A stretch of 17,694 bases of DNA. It comes from Trichomonas tenax. Its lineage: Eukaryota; Parabasalia; Trichomonadida; Trichomonadidae. The position numbers were made by a program, and so were the translations under genes. A model generated the notes under the pieces. The model was given only the letters and a program-made list of their open reading frames with translations, searched no databases and was not told where the DNA came from. Shown in pieces: positions 8,018-16,156 of the stretch. Every line of letters begins with the position of its first letter. Position 1 is the first letter of the stretch. The DNA lies in NCBI GenBank assembly GCA_023091735.1, contig JALKBU010001048.1:1-17694 (forward strand). Reading direction: 5' to 3'.

Positions 8018-9843
8018 TTAAGGGTGCACTTCGACCAATTTGACACTCTCTCAAATTCTAAGGTTATTTTGTTTTTATTGGGAAAAATGTGAAAATAAAA
8101 TAGATTTTTTCGAACTTTTTGGGTAAATATATATCACTATGATAAAATCGAATATGCTCCATGATAAATACGCTTTTCGAAAAAGTGAAAAAGTGTGTCC
8201 TGAGTTCCATATCCAGTGTTCTCAGGTGTGTGACTATTTTAAAATTTTTTTTGTGTTTGTTTTGAGTTTTTGGCGTAAAAATCAACTCTTTCGAAAATTC
8301 TAATTCAGCCAAACGAATTGACTATATCCATAGGTTGCATATTTCTTATTATCTTTCATTTCAAATTTATTGAATGGTATATCAAAAAAAACCGTCGCAT
8401 GCAATTCAAAATTTGAGAGTATCTAAGGTTATGTTGGACACCAAAAAAATGTGACGATAGAAGAAACCGATCAAATTTACCCATAAAAGGGAAATTTAAG
8501 ATGCGTCCCCTGCCCCCTTATTTACTAATTTTAAACTTATACGTGCGCTACCAAATGTGGTAATGCGTTCTCCACCAGTTTTTCACTAGTTCCAAGAATC
8601 AATCAGTGCAGTCATTGCTCTTGCCAGTGAAAAACTAGTGGTGATTCATTCAAGAATTCTCAATCTTCGATATTATCGCAACATCATCGCAAATAAGGCA
8701 TCAGCAGTCGACAAATCACAAGCGCGAAGCTTTTCTACTCTGTTTATGGTTTGCTGTCTGTTGGTGCCTTCGAGATTTGCTCAGTACTTAGTCATTCGAC
8801 ATTCTTTTTACAAATAGACATTTTCTATGGCATCATGATGTTTCTAGAACGCACGATGATCTAAAAACCTCAGAGTGCCGCAGAGAATGCGATAAATCCG
8901 AGTATTGCATCAACAGTACGCGTTTTTGATGCCTAATGATATGACAACAGATAGGTTATGCGTAACTGTTCGTCATGTTAGACAATACGAGTTATCTTTG
9001 ATTTATAATCACAATCATTTACAAATATTTTGAAAAACGATCAATTTCTGGCATCAACTATACAGACATTTGCTGCTCTGGGGAGCCTATGCCAGAGGCT
9101 GATCTTTGATGATATTGTTTTTTGAAAAAAAAATCGGCAGTTAATACTAATGACTGTGATGCTTGCATACTGTAGCATTCAAATATACAAAACCTGTTCT
9201 GCTCGATGACAGATTGCTTGGCGCTATATTGAATGCTGATTTTTTACGAAATTAAGCAATTCGGGTCATTTCTTCCATGCGATCAAAATACTGGATTATT
9301 TACAAATAATTGTTTACGATCTAGGCTCTTGAGGGGATTTTACAGCATTTTACTAACTAGAATACGCTGCTTGTACTTAGAGAAACTGCTGAATACCATA
9401 AAATCACTCAAAAATCTCACATTTTTGCAATTCTGATGTATTTTTACAGAAACATCTAGATTTTGATTCAATGCTCCATGTTCTATATAGGCCTGGTTAA
9501 TATGAATTGAAATATAGTTGACTATAGTCATTATTAGAGATAGAGAAAATTTAAATTAAATTTTTAAACGCTCAGATTTGATTAATTAGAATAGATACAG
9601 CATTCTGCACATGCATATATCAATATATCTGTATCTAATTTTCATCCCCTAAATATTGGATGCATCCCCTATTTAAATACAGCGTCGTCCACTATGTGTA
9701 TCACAGGCGTGATTTTGGAGGATTTTCGAAATGCGTAATGATAAAGAAAGACCTAAAACTTGCTATATTTCAAATTTTTAAAAATTTCATGAAGAATATC
9801 AAATTTTGGAAATAAATTTTCTATCGTCGAAGTGTACCCTTAA
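8018..9843. mobile_element. TTAA-flanked DNA transposon remnant with terminal inverted repeats
   Basis: Seen: TTAA at 8018-8021 followed by GGGTGCACTTCGAC (8022-8035), and GTCGAAGTGTACCC (9826-9839) followed by TTAA (9840-9843). The two 14-mers are inverted copies with one mismatch, enclosing 1818 bp. Ankyrin-type coding remnants lie directly against both ends and are about one repeat apart once the element is set aside, which supports insertion. TTAA target duplication is typical of the piggyBac and Kolobok superfamilies; because TTAA contains TA, a Tc1/mariner element with a TA duplication is not excluded. No intact transposase was found. A weak - strand trace near 8840-8920 (IYRILCGTLRFLDHRAF) might be transposase debris. 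The inside also holds a hairpin-forming inverted repeat and AT-rich subterminal repeats. Confidence 0.65.
8577..8636. repeat. Inverted repeat inside the TTAA element
   Basis: AGTTTTTCACT at 8577-8587 and its exact reverse complement AGTGAAAAACT at 8626-8636 could form an 11-bp stem with a 38-base loop. The flanking bases (CCACC on the left, AGTGGTG on the right) nearly extend the arms. The function is unknown. Confidence 0.6.
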
Positions 9844-10048
9844 ATGAGTGGAGTCATTCCTTTGTTACCTACTATCTCAATTATTAAACCAACTTTCTGG
9901 CAATTTCAAAAAGCTCTTTTATCGAAAAAATTCCGAGCAATTGTTCCTTTTTTTCATCACTTGCGTAAATGCCTTTAGCTATTGACTCAGTAAAATTAAA
10001 ACAGAAATAATATAAAAGTTTAGAACGTAAATTATGCACATAAATAAT
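9844..10048 (-). pseudogene. Ankyrin-repeat gene remnant, upstream fragment
   Basis: On the - strand a short open stretch reads ESIAKGIYASDEKKEQLL, then SIKELFEIARKLV, and stops at 9884-9886. In another frame it then gives IIEIVGNKGMTPLI, ending against the TTAA of the element. GNKGMTPLI matches the ankyrin G-x-TPL core. The DNA at 9848-9888 is closely similar to 7925-7965 in the downstream fragment, as expected for neighbouring or duplicated repeats. The part upstream of the TPLI motif is plausible but not diagnostic, and its start merges with the end of glycine-rich copy B. Confidence 0.5.
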
Positions 10049-10967
10049 TTACATGCTTATGAAAATATTCATCAGAATTGCCCTCATTGAGATGAAAAAC
10101 GTATCGTAAGGACATGTCATCTGTACAACTAGATAATTCAAAGAAGATAAAGTAGTTATCCGAATATTGCCATTTCCTGCATGGCCAATTTCGGAACCTC
10201 CAAGCGGTGATGGCATTGTGAGGTTACCACGAATCAATGTGATATTGGAAGCAACTGAACTAACGAATCCATTGCCTCCAGAACCACCGGATGCGTTGCC
10301 ACCACGCCCACCAAAAAAGTTGTCCCACCCCCACCAGAAGAACTTTCATGGGAACTATTATAATCTCCTGCTCCACCATTTCCTTAAGTTCCGTTAGATC
10401 CTGGGCCACTGGTAGCTTTAGTGTAACCAGGAGAAGTTTGGGTGGCTCCAAAAACAGTCCACTCATCATTAATGGCAGCATAACCTGAGCATTCCGTGCC
10501 ATTTTCTCTTCCTCCGTGGCCTCCAAAGCTACCAACATTATTGAAAACATTTGTAATTACAGCCCCTCCACCTCCTGCAGCAACAATTATTCGGTTTTGG
10601 AGTCCATCTCCATTGAAACGGTGGCTCCCCCTCCTGAAGCAGTATTCAGCTTTCCTCTTCCAATACATCCAGCACCTCCTCCATTGTATCCTCCTGGAAG
10701 AGGCATTTGAGATATAGCATCAGAGAGTCCTGCACCACCTTTTCTCGCAATTAGATGAACTTTAACAAAAATTTTGCAAATTCCAGCTGCATAGCCACGC
10801 ATTCCACCGTAATGGAGCATATTTTTGGATGGATATGATGCATAACCGCCAGAAGCGCTCCAACATTCAATAAAATATTTTCCGGGCGGTAAATCGATCC
10901 CAAATTCTTGATATGATGTAGTGTCGCTGCAGGTGTAATTATAAACTTTTGTCTTTATGTTCCAATC
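10049..10967 (-). pseudogene. Decayed glycine-rich (ALK-like) membrane protein, copy B
   Basis: Reading from 10967 on the - strand, after an in-frame TAG, gives KVYNYTCSDTTSYQEFGIDL and PPGKYFIECWSASGGY, matching the start of the ectodomain of the intact gene (PCDKNNNKC... PPGYYFIELWGASGG). It continues to NTASGGGAT. The frame shifts around 10619-10630 into FNGDGLQNRIIVAAGGGG, meets an in-frame TAA at 10384-10386, continues through GNGGAGDYNSSHESSSGGGG, and shifts again at a run of six T (about 10313-10320). The last block is FFGGRGGNASGGSGGNGFV ending in GHAGNGNIRITTL. Two frameshifts, one nonsense codon and the missing N-terminal half mark it as a pseudogene. The ectodomain is otherwise nearly complete. 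Confidence 0.87.
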
Positions 10968-11226
10968 CTATAAATTACGTTTATAAAACCTTCTTTTGTA
11001 AAAATGTTTTGTAAAGTTGTCAAAATAAAAAAAATCTAAACAAAATACGACTCTGACAAAAAAAGTAATTCAGAATTTGATCTTAAACCACACAAAGAAT
11101 TTGGATTCGTGAGAAAGCTATGAAAGAGTTCGCTGGTGGTTCTTGAAGTGTTTCCTATGATGGTTCACATGATTGGTAAGGAAATTAACTATTCTTATTA
11201 TTTCTTATATACGACTCAAATGTTTT

Positions 11227-11556
11227 TCAAAGAATAATTGATATGTTTGCAATAATGGCTGTGTGGTTCACCAGTGATGACCCTATGAATGGCAATGCAT
11301 TTTCAAATACATAATATGAAAGAGACACCGAACTTGAGCACAATTTACGGAAAATGTTTTCTTTCATAGTTTCTTCTGTTTGCGAAATATTGAAGAAATT
11401 TAATGGATTGTTGGGATTATTGTTGATTGATGTAGTGTGGATTCTGTTAAAAAGGTATAGCGAAAAAAATATAAAAGGAAAGTAAATCAGATCGATGAGT
11501 TCAATATATTTGCGAAGAACAAGTTTGAATAAATAGATTAATGCAATGAAAAGCAA
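11227..11556 (-). CDS. Hypothetical small membrane protein, or remnant
   Basis: A 109-codon frame on the - strand, oriented like the glycine-rich genes and lying 124 bp past the stop of the intact one. The first 40 residues are strongly hydrophobic (LFIALIYLFKLVL, then LIYFPFIFFSLYLF), predicting one or two membrane helices. The rest contains N-glycosylation sequons (NIS, NHT, NIS) and no glycine-rich segment. It might be a diverged membrane-anchor half of copy B, which begins about 260 bp further on and lacks such a half, but no alignment to the intact N-terminus is visible. A chance frame in AT-rich DNA is also possible. Confidence 0.25.
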   Translation of the reverse strand: MLFIALIYLFKLVLRKYIELIDLIYFPFIFFSLYLFNRIHTTSINNNPNNPLNFFNISQTEETMKENIFRKLCSSSVSLSYYVFENALPFIGSSLVNHTAIIANISIIL

Positions 11557-11679
11557 ATCTGACTGATCAATGCAATTTCATAATGCAAAAAAAATCTTGT
11601 AATAATTGAGCTTATTCAAGAAAATAAACAACTATTTATTAAATGCTCATTGAAGATAACAGTATTAGTTAGTCAACTA

Positions 11680-13158
11680 TTAATGAACAACTGTAATACG
11701 GGCATATCCATGACCAGAATGCTTTGTAGCTAATCCATGTAGCATTTCGGCATCTTGGAAAATAAGGCCAGAATAATGAGAAGGTTTTGCAATATTAACA
11801 GTGACCTTATTACCAGATGATGGATCAACTGAGGCGCATCCATTCGTGCCTGATACATAGGATGATCCACTTGCTCCAGTTCCAACGAATAAAAGAGTTG
11901 CTGACCCACCGCCACCACCAAAATAGCCACCTCCGCCACCAGAACCAAAATTATTATTAGTGCTTCCTCCAATTCCAAAAGCTCCATCTTCTGAGCGCTT
12001 AAAGATATTACGGCGATCAACACCTCCACTTCCACCTGAGCTTTGAGAACCTCCTGTTGGAAATGTTAAATAATACTGGCGATCATTATAATCATGATGT
12101 TGAACGCCGATACCATTTTCGCCTTCAAAATAACCTGCTGAACTTCCGGGTGCAATTTTTCCATCATAAATGAAGGCTCCAGATCCACCTGCAGCTACCA
12201 TTATCCTTGATTTCAAAGAGCTTTCATCAAACCAAAAGCCATCCTTTGTTCTTAGATCTGTTGCACCTCCTCCATTCATTCCTATAGATGGATGTGCTTT
12301 GTCATTTTTTGAGAGACCGCATGAACCTTTCCCACCTCCATTATAAGACTTATACATTATATGGTTACAGTTTTCACTTGAGCAATAAATTGTAGGACAG
12401 TACATTCCTGATTGCCCTATATAAAGGTATAAAGTTTGGAGCTTATCAATTTTCAAATATCCGGAAACCTTTGCGCCATAACCGACTGATTCAGGGTGAT
12501 GTTTAAACCAGCCTCCAGATGCTCCCCAAAGTTCAATAAAATAATATCCTGGAGGGAAATCTATCTCATAATAAGTACACTTATTATTATTTTTGTCACA
12601 TGGATAATCAAATGTAATAGATTTACCTATTTGATTTACTTTAGGAGGAAATATTTTATCGTGAACACGAATTGATTGTAATAGTTGATTTAGTGGAGAC
12701 GCTATTGACTTGTTCATTCTATTAATCGATATATTCATGCTATTAATTGATTCATTCATTCTAATAAATGGTTCATCCATTTTATTGATTGACCTATTCA
12801 CGTCATGAAATGAACCTTTTGTTTTATTAATTGATTTACTAATTTTATTGATTGTTTGCATTAGGTTCTGTTTTTCTATTATGAAAGTTTTGTTAAGTAA
12901 TTCGTAATTGTTTTTGAAAGATTGATTGTGTTTTTGAAATATGATTGCAATTGCTAAGATAGATATTCCAATGATGATTTCTCTAATGAAAGAGTATTTT
13001 CGTTTTAATTTTTCAACTTCTTTGGAAGAATTTATTTTAATTTTTTCTAATTCTTTAGCTGTTTCTGCTTTAATACGTTCTATTTCTTGTTCTGTTTCAT
13101 TTTTAACACGGGAAATTAATTCTACATAGTTAATCTCCACGTTTTCATTCTTTTTCAT
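11680..13158 (-). CDS. Type II membrane protein with heptad stalk and ALK-like glycine-rich ectodomain
   Basis: A 492-residue protein. Residues 1-57 form a charged coiled coil (ETEQEIERIKAETAKELEKI). A single TM helix lies at about 59-75 (IREIIIGISILAIAIIF), with no signal peptide, so the N-terminus should be cytosolic. Residues 109-157 are heptads such as SINKTKG, SINKMDE, SINSMNI and SINRMNK, with sequons at N111, N121, N135, N142 and N149. A cysteine pair (C187, C194) opens a glycine-rich domain with PPGYYFIELWGASGG (202-216), GGGATDLR (297-303), SRIMVAAGGSGA (317-328), a G-rich core (405-418) and a terminal GHGYARITVV. This pattern resembles the glycine-rich region of ALK/LTK receptors, but no kinase is attached. 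A surface adhesion or ligand-binding role is inferred. It is the only intact copy of three here. Confidence 0.88.
   Translation of the reverse strand: MKKNENVEINYVELISRVKNETEQEIERIKAETAKELEKIKINSSKEVEKLKRKYSFIREIIIGISILAIAIIFQKHNQSFKNNYELLNKTFIIEKQNLMQTINKISKSINKTKGSFHDVNRSINKMDEPFIRMNESINSMNISINRMNKSIASPLNQLLQSIRVHDKIFPPKVNQIGKSITFDYPCDKNNNKCTYYEIDFPPGYYFIELWGASGGWFKHHPESVGYGAKVSGYLKIDKLQTLYLYIGQSGMYCPTIYCSSENCNHIMYKSYNGGGKGSCGLSKNDKAHPSIGMNGGGATDLRTKDGFWFDESSLKSRIMVAAGGSGAFIYDGKIAPGSSAGYFEGENGIGVQHHDYNDRQYYLTFPTGGSQSSGGSGGVDRRNIFKRSEDGAFGIGGSTNNNFGSGGGGGYFGGGGGSATLLFVGTGASGSSYVSGTNGCASVDPSSGNKVTVNIAKPSHYSGLIFQDAEMLHGLATKHSGHGYARITVVH
12688..12834 (-). repeat. 21-bp coding repeat: seven heptads of the stalk
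   Basis: Codons 109-157 of the glycine-rich membrane protein form seven consecutive 7-residue units: SINKTKG, SFHDVNR, SINKMDE, PFIRMNE, SINSMNI, SINRMNK and SIASPLN. Hydrophobic residues at fixed heptad positions predict a parallel coiled-coil stalk. Most units carry an N-x-S/T sequon across the junction. The DNA units are diverged, so this is an old tandem expansion or a selected periodicity. Confidence 0.75.
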
Positions 13159-13168
13159 TAATAAAAAA

Positions 13169-13180
13169 TGTCACCTTTTT
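13169..13180 (-). promoter_or_regulatory. AAAAAGGTGACA element before the glycine-rich gene
   Basis: On the - strand AAAAAGGTGACA ends 10 bases before the ATG at 13158. The identical 12-mer directly abuts the ATG of the RRM gene (16145-16156). The shared position next to two unrelated starts suggests a core promoter or leader element. This is inference only. Confidence 0.4.
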
Positions 13181-13351
13181 TAAATTCAAATACAAAAACT
13201 CCTTTTTATAATGTATGAAGAAAATTAAAGTGTTGATTCTATATTTTATTTACCCATGTTTACTGACAATGTTAGCTTAATCAAAATGAAAGGAGAAAAA
13301 ATTATAGCAAATCTTAATAGAAAAAAAAATGGCGTTATAACATTTTTATTA

Positions 13352-14986
13352 TTATTGATGGATAGACGACACTTCAGAAAATGATACAACGATGACTGAT
13401 ATGTTATCTGTGGACTCGAGCTCAAATGCTGTGTCTCTGAGCTTCTTCGCTGCTGCAAGTGGATCTATCTCACCCAAGACGATCTCACAGGCCTTCTGGT
13501 CTGAGATGACGTCCCAAACGCCATCGCATGCGATAATAAGGAACTGATCCTGAGGAGTGAGCTGTTCCTGAACGAATTGTGGTGTTGGGTTGATCGAATC
13601 ACCAAGGAAACCGTCACCGAATGCGCGAGAAACGGCGAGCATACCGCCGACTCTGCCTCCACGAACGAAGCCACCCTTAGACTCGATATAATTCATCTCC
13701 TCTGGGATGTCTGGCTTGTGATCGACAGAAAGTCTGATAGCTTTGCCATCTCTGCACAAAACACATCTTGTATCGCCAATATTAGCGACAGTGATTGTCT
13801 TGTCGTTGACTACGGCCAAGCAAGCTGTGCAGCCGACATACACGCACCATGGCCTCATGTCGTACTGTGTCTTTGTGAAAGCTGCTCTATATGCATCAGC
13901 TGGCGAATCGCCGCGCTTGAGATGTTCGGCGATGGATTTAGGAAGCTGCTGGCTAGCGAATTCTGCTGCTTCTCTGCCACCGTGGCCATCGAAAATTCCA
14001 AATAATGAAGAATCTTGTGTTGGAGAATTTGGAAGAATAATAGAAACATCTTCCATATCCTGACGACGGCCAACCATTTCTGCTTGGCCAGAGCGCAATT
14101 GGTCTGTTTTAGCAACAGATTCTGTAGATTCTGTTGTTCTTGCACGCTGATCGACTTGTTCGAGGCGTGTAAAAAGATCTGTACCACGTGCTGTCTCTTT
14201 CTGCTTAGCACGTCCCATCAACATCTCGCGTCCTTTGACTGATTTGAATGCATCAATCTTTGTGCGGAACTGGCGCTGGAAAGGAGAGCGGGCAACGGAA
14301 TCGACGAACTCGAAGATGAAATTGTTGCGATCCGAAACGGCCGCTGTCGTTGGATCAATCATTTGATTGATTGTGATGTTAGTTAAGTGCTGGTTATTGA
14401 GTGCTGCGGATTTGATTTTATTGCCTATTGGACCGTTAAGCTTAAGTGGAGCGATACGAAAAGTTTCAAGTTTTCTATTATAATTTAATAAGTTAATAAT
14501 GTCTTCTGCAATTGCATCTGTAAGTTTGCAGTCTTCTAGTTGAAGAGATGTTAGTGATGGGTGTCCAGTTGCTGATTTAATAATAACATTTGCTGAGTCT
14601 CCAAGATCATTTTCACTTGCATCTAATTGCTTTAATGTTGGCGTTGACATAAGAAGTTTTGCGACCGATGCTGAGTGTTGTTTCTTGAGTCCGCTGTTCC
14701 TGAATGATATTTTTGTTAAGTTTGTTGGTATTTTAAGTTTCGGCCACAGATAATCGAAGTACACTAAGCCAATATTTTGGCCTGTGACGATCAGACTGAA
14801 CTCCTTCTCATCAGCCGGAGCGCGTTTAAGCGAATCGTAGATCACAGCCCTTAATTTTAATAAATTTTTGTTATTTTTTGCGCTGTCGGGAGAAGACATA
14901 AGAATGGACTCCGCCTGCTCGAAGAACTGCCTTGATGCCGTATTAAGGATCAAGGCGGGATCGCATTGGCTTGCTTCTCCTCCCAT
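13352..14986 (-). CDS. LRR-PP2C (PPM) protein phosphatase
   Basis: A 544-residue protein. The N-terminus MGGEASQC has a glycine at position 2 and Cys8, a plausible N-myristoylation and palmitoylation site, so membrane targeting is inferred. Residues about 65-210 hold irregular leucine-rich repeats (LTKISFRNSGL, LKQLDASENDLGD, LTSLQLEDCKLTD). After a linker, a PP2C domain covers about 300-538: GRRQDMED (307-313), FDGHGG (332-337), GCTACLAVV, NIGDTRCVL (403-410), DHKP (422-425), AVSRAFGD (451-458), IIACDGVWDV (485-493) and DNISVIVV (527-534). Metal-binding acidic residues D313, D333, D488 and D527 are retained, so it should be an active Mg/Mn-dependent Ser/Thr phosphatase. LRR-PP2C architecture recalls PHLPP, but the repeat block is much shorter. 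G/C content is highest in the PP2C half. Confidence 0.94.
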   Translation of the reverse strand: MGGEASQCDPALILNTASRQFFEQAESILMSSPDSAKNNKNLLKLRAVIYDSLKRAPADEKEFSLIVTGQNIGLVYFDYLWPKLKIPTNLTKISFRNSGLKKQHSASVAKLLMSTPTLKQLDASENDLGDSANVIIKSATGHPSLTSLQLEDCKLTDAIAEDIINLLNYNRKLETFRIAPLKLNGPIGNKIKSAALNNQHLTNITINQMIDPTTAAVSDRNNFIFEFVDSVARSPFQRQFRTKIDAFKSVKGREMLMGRAKQKETARGTDLFTRLEQVDQRARTTESTESVAKTDQLRSGQAEMVGRRQDMEDVSIILPNSPTQDSSLFGIFDGHGGREAAEFASQQLPKSIAEHLKRGDSPADAYRAAFTKTQYDMRPWCVYVGCTACLAVVNDKTITVANIGDTRCVLCRDGKAIRLSVDHKPDIPEEMNYIESKGGFVRGGRVGGMLAVSRAFGDGFLGDSINPTPQFVQEQLTPQDQFLIIACDGVWDVISDQKACEIVLGEIDPLAAAKKLRDTAFELESTDNISVIVVSFSEVSSIHQ

Positions 14987-15952
14987 AAATTTTTTTTGTT
15001 TACAAATTTGGTGACGGTTTTCTATTTACATTATTCTTTTTATTTTGGAATTGATATATCCATAGTGTGTGAATACCGAAAAACTCAAAATTAGGCGCGT
15101 TTTCGGACTTTTGGAAAATCTTATATTAATTCTTGACTATTGATCATTGTCCGTTCCCTTATTTAGGTCACTACGAATATAGCCCCAACGCCAAAATTGT
15201 GGCTATTCGACGAGATTATTTTTGGAACAACATCAATTTTGTTCATTAAGACTGAAGAGCATCATTTTCATTTTTTAATTTTCCTTTTTAACGTTTTGGT
15301 ATATGTGGCATTATGGGATTTCAAAAATTTGAAATTCAAATTATCAAAAATATTTGTTTAGAGCAATTTGCGCACCAAATTTCGGATTTCTTTCCATTCC
15401 TATCGTTGTATGACGATGCTGGGTTGTAGAATTGGTAATATTTTTTGGGCTTTTATATTCATTCATAACACATGTAGCACACTATATTTAAGTGCATCTC
15501 TTATGAAAGAATATAGGCATAAATGATTTTTAGAAGAACTCACTAATATTACTCAAATTGAAACAAAATGATTAACAAATAATTTTGTTTAGTAGCATAT
15601 GAATGAAAACATCAAACCGAATTTGTTTTGTTTGATAGCCCTACACTCAATATTGTTCAAGTTCCTTGTGGATATAATATGTTTTAATTATTCGATAATA
15701 GCTTTGGTTCTCAAGTTAAAGTCTTAATGGATTTGAAGTAACTTGTTGACCCTAATATATTAAATACTATAATCTAATATTACGAAAATCATATAGAATA
15801 AAAATTCATAGAAATAGGTTAAAACTATGCAAAATAGAGAAAATAAATCCATTATTTTTCTAAGCTAATTTACTGATATGCGTGTTCATGATTTATACTG
15901 GCTCCAATCCCCAATATCTAAAACAATACGACTATATTTGTCAAAAATATGC

Positions 15953-16098
15953 TTTACATGATAAAAATTTCAAAATTACACGACAAATCTCTAATTTACA
16001 TGTCGATTTCAAAATATTTACATGTCATACTTTGTAAAACAATTCTCAAAAAAAATTACATGACAGATTTCATAAACAAGAAATGATTTACATGACAG
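15953..16098 (+). promoter_or_regulatory. Array of six TTTACATGWCA-type motifs upstream of the RRM gene
   Basis: Copies seen: TTTACATGATA (15953), TTACACGACA (15976), TTTACATGTCG (15995), TTTACATGTCA (16017), TTACATGACAG (16056) and TTTACATGACAG (16087). All point the same way. Start-to-start spacings are 23, 19, 22, 39 and 31 bp, the first three being near two helical turns. The array sits 59-204 bp before the ATG. Identical cores occur before the HERC-like gene. A binding site for an unidentified transcription factor is inferred. Confidence 0.6.
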
Positions 16099-16144
16099 AC
16101 GTCAAACCTAAAATCTCAAAAGTGACAAGATTTTAAGACACAGT

Positions 16145-16156
16145 AAAAAGGTGACA
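16145..16156 (+). promoter_or_regulatory. AAAAAGGTGACA abutting the RRM start codon
   Basis: The 12-mer ends at the base before ATG 16157 and is identical to the one upstream of the glycine-rich membrane protein gene. A very short leader or a core promoter element overlapping the start would fit parabasalid genes, whose 5' untranslated regions are short. Not proven. Confidence 0.4.

Larger units (their letters stand above)
14987..16156. other. Divergent intergenic region between LRR-PP2C and RRM genes
   Basis: This 1.17-kb AT-rich spacer contains both divergent promoters and no credible ORF. The right 200 bp holds the TTTACATGWCA motif array, described separately. At 15048-15065, GAATTGATATATCCATAG matches 8315-8333 inside the TTAA element except for one extra C there, possibly a shared dispersed repeat. 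No copy of the array motif was found close to the PP2C start. Confidence 0.5.

Noticed and set aside
8064..8312. 82-codon - strand frame at the left end of the TTAA element
   Set aside because: Lys/Phe-rich and without motif. It lies in the subterminal AT-rich part of the element and shows no transposase signature.
8836..8925. Possible piggyBac-like transposase fragment (IYRILCGTLRFLDHRAF) on the - strand
   Set aside because: The resemblance rests on a few residues between stops. It is mentioned only as a hint under the element and not called as a gene.
9233..9531. Short frames on both strands inside the element (67 and 63 codons)
   Set aside because: They overlap each other and show no domain. 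The - strand one looks vaguely protein-like, but nothing supports a family assignment.
10167..10717. Several + strand proline-rich open frames
   Set aside because: These are the complement of the glycine codons of copy B on the - strand (GGN read as NCC), so they are shadows.
16151..16156. GTG at 16151 as the start of the RRM gene
   Set aside because: Nuclear genes of this kind start at ATG. The first ATG is two codons downstream, and the GTG lies inside the shared AAAAAGGTGACA element.
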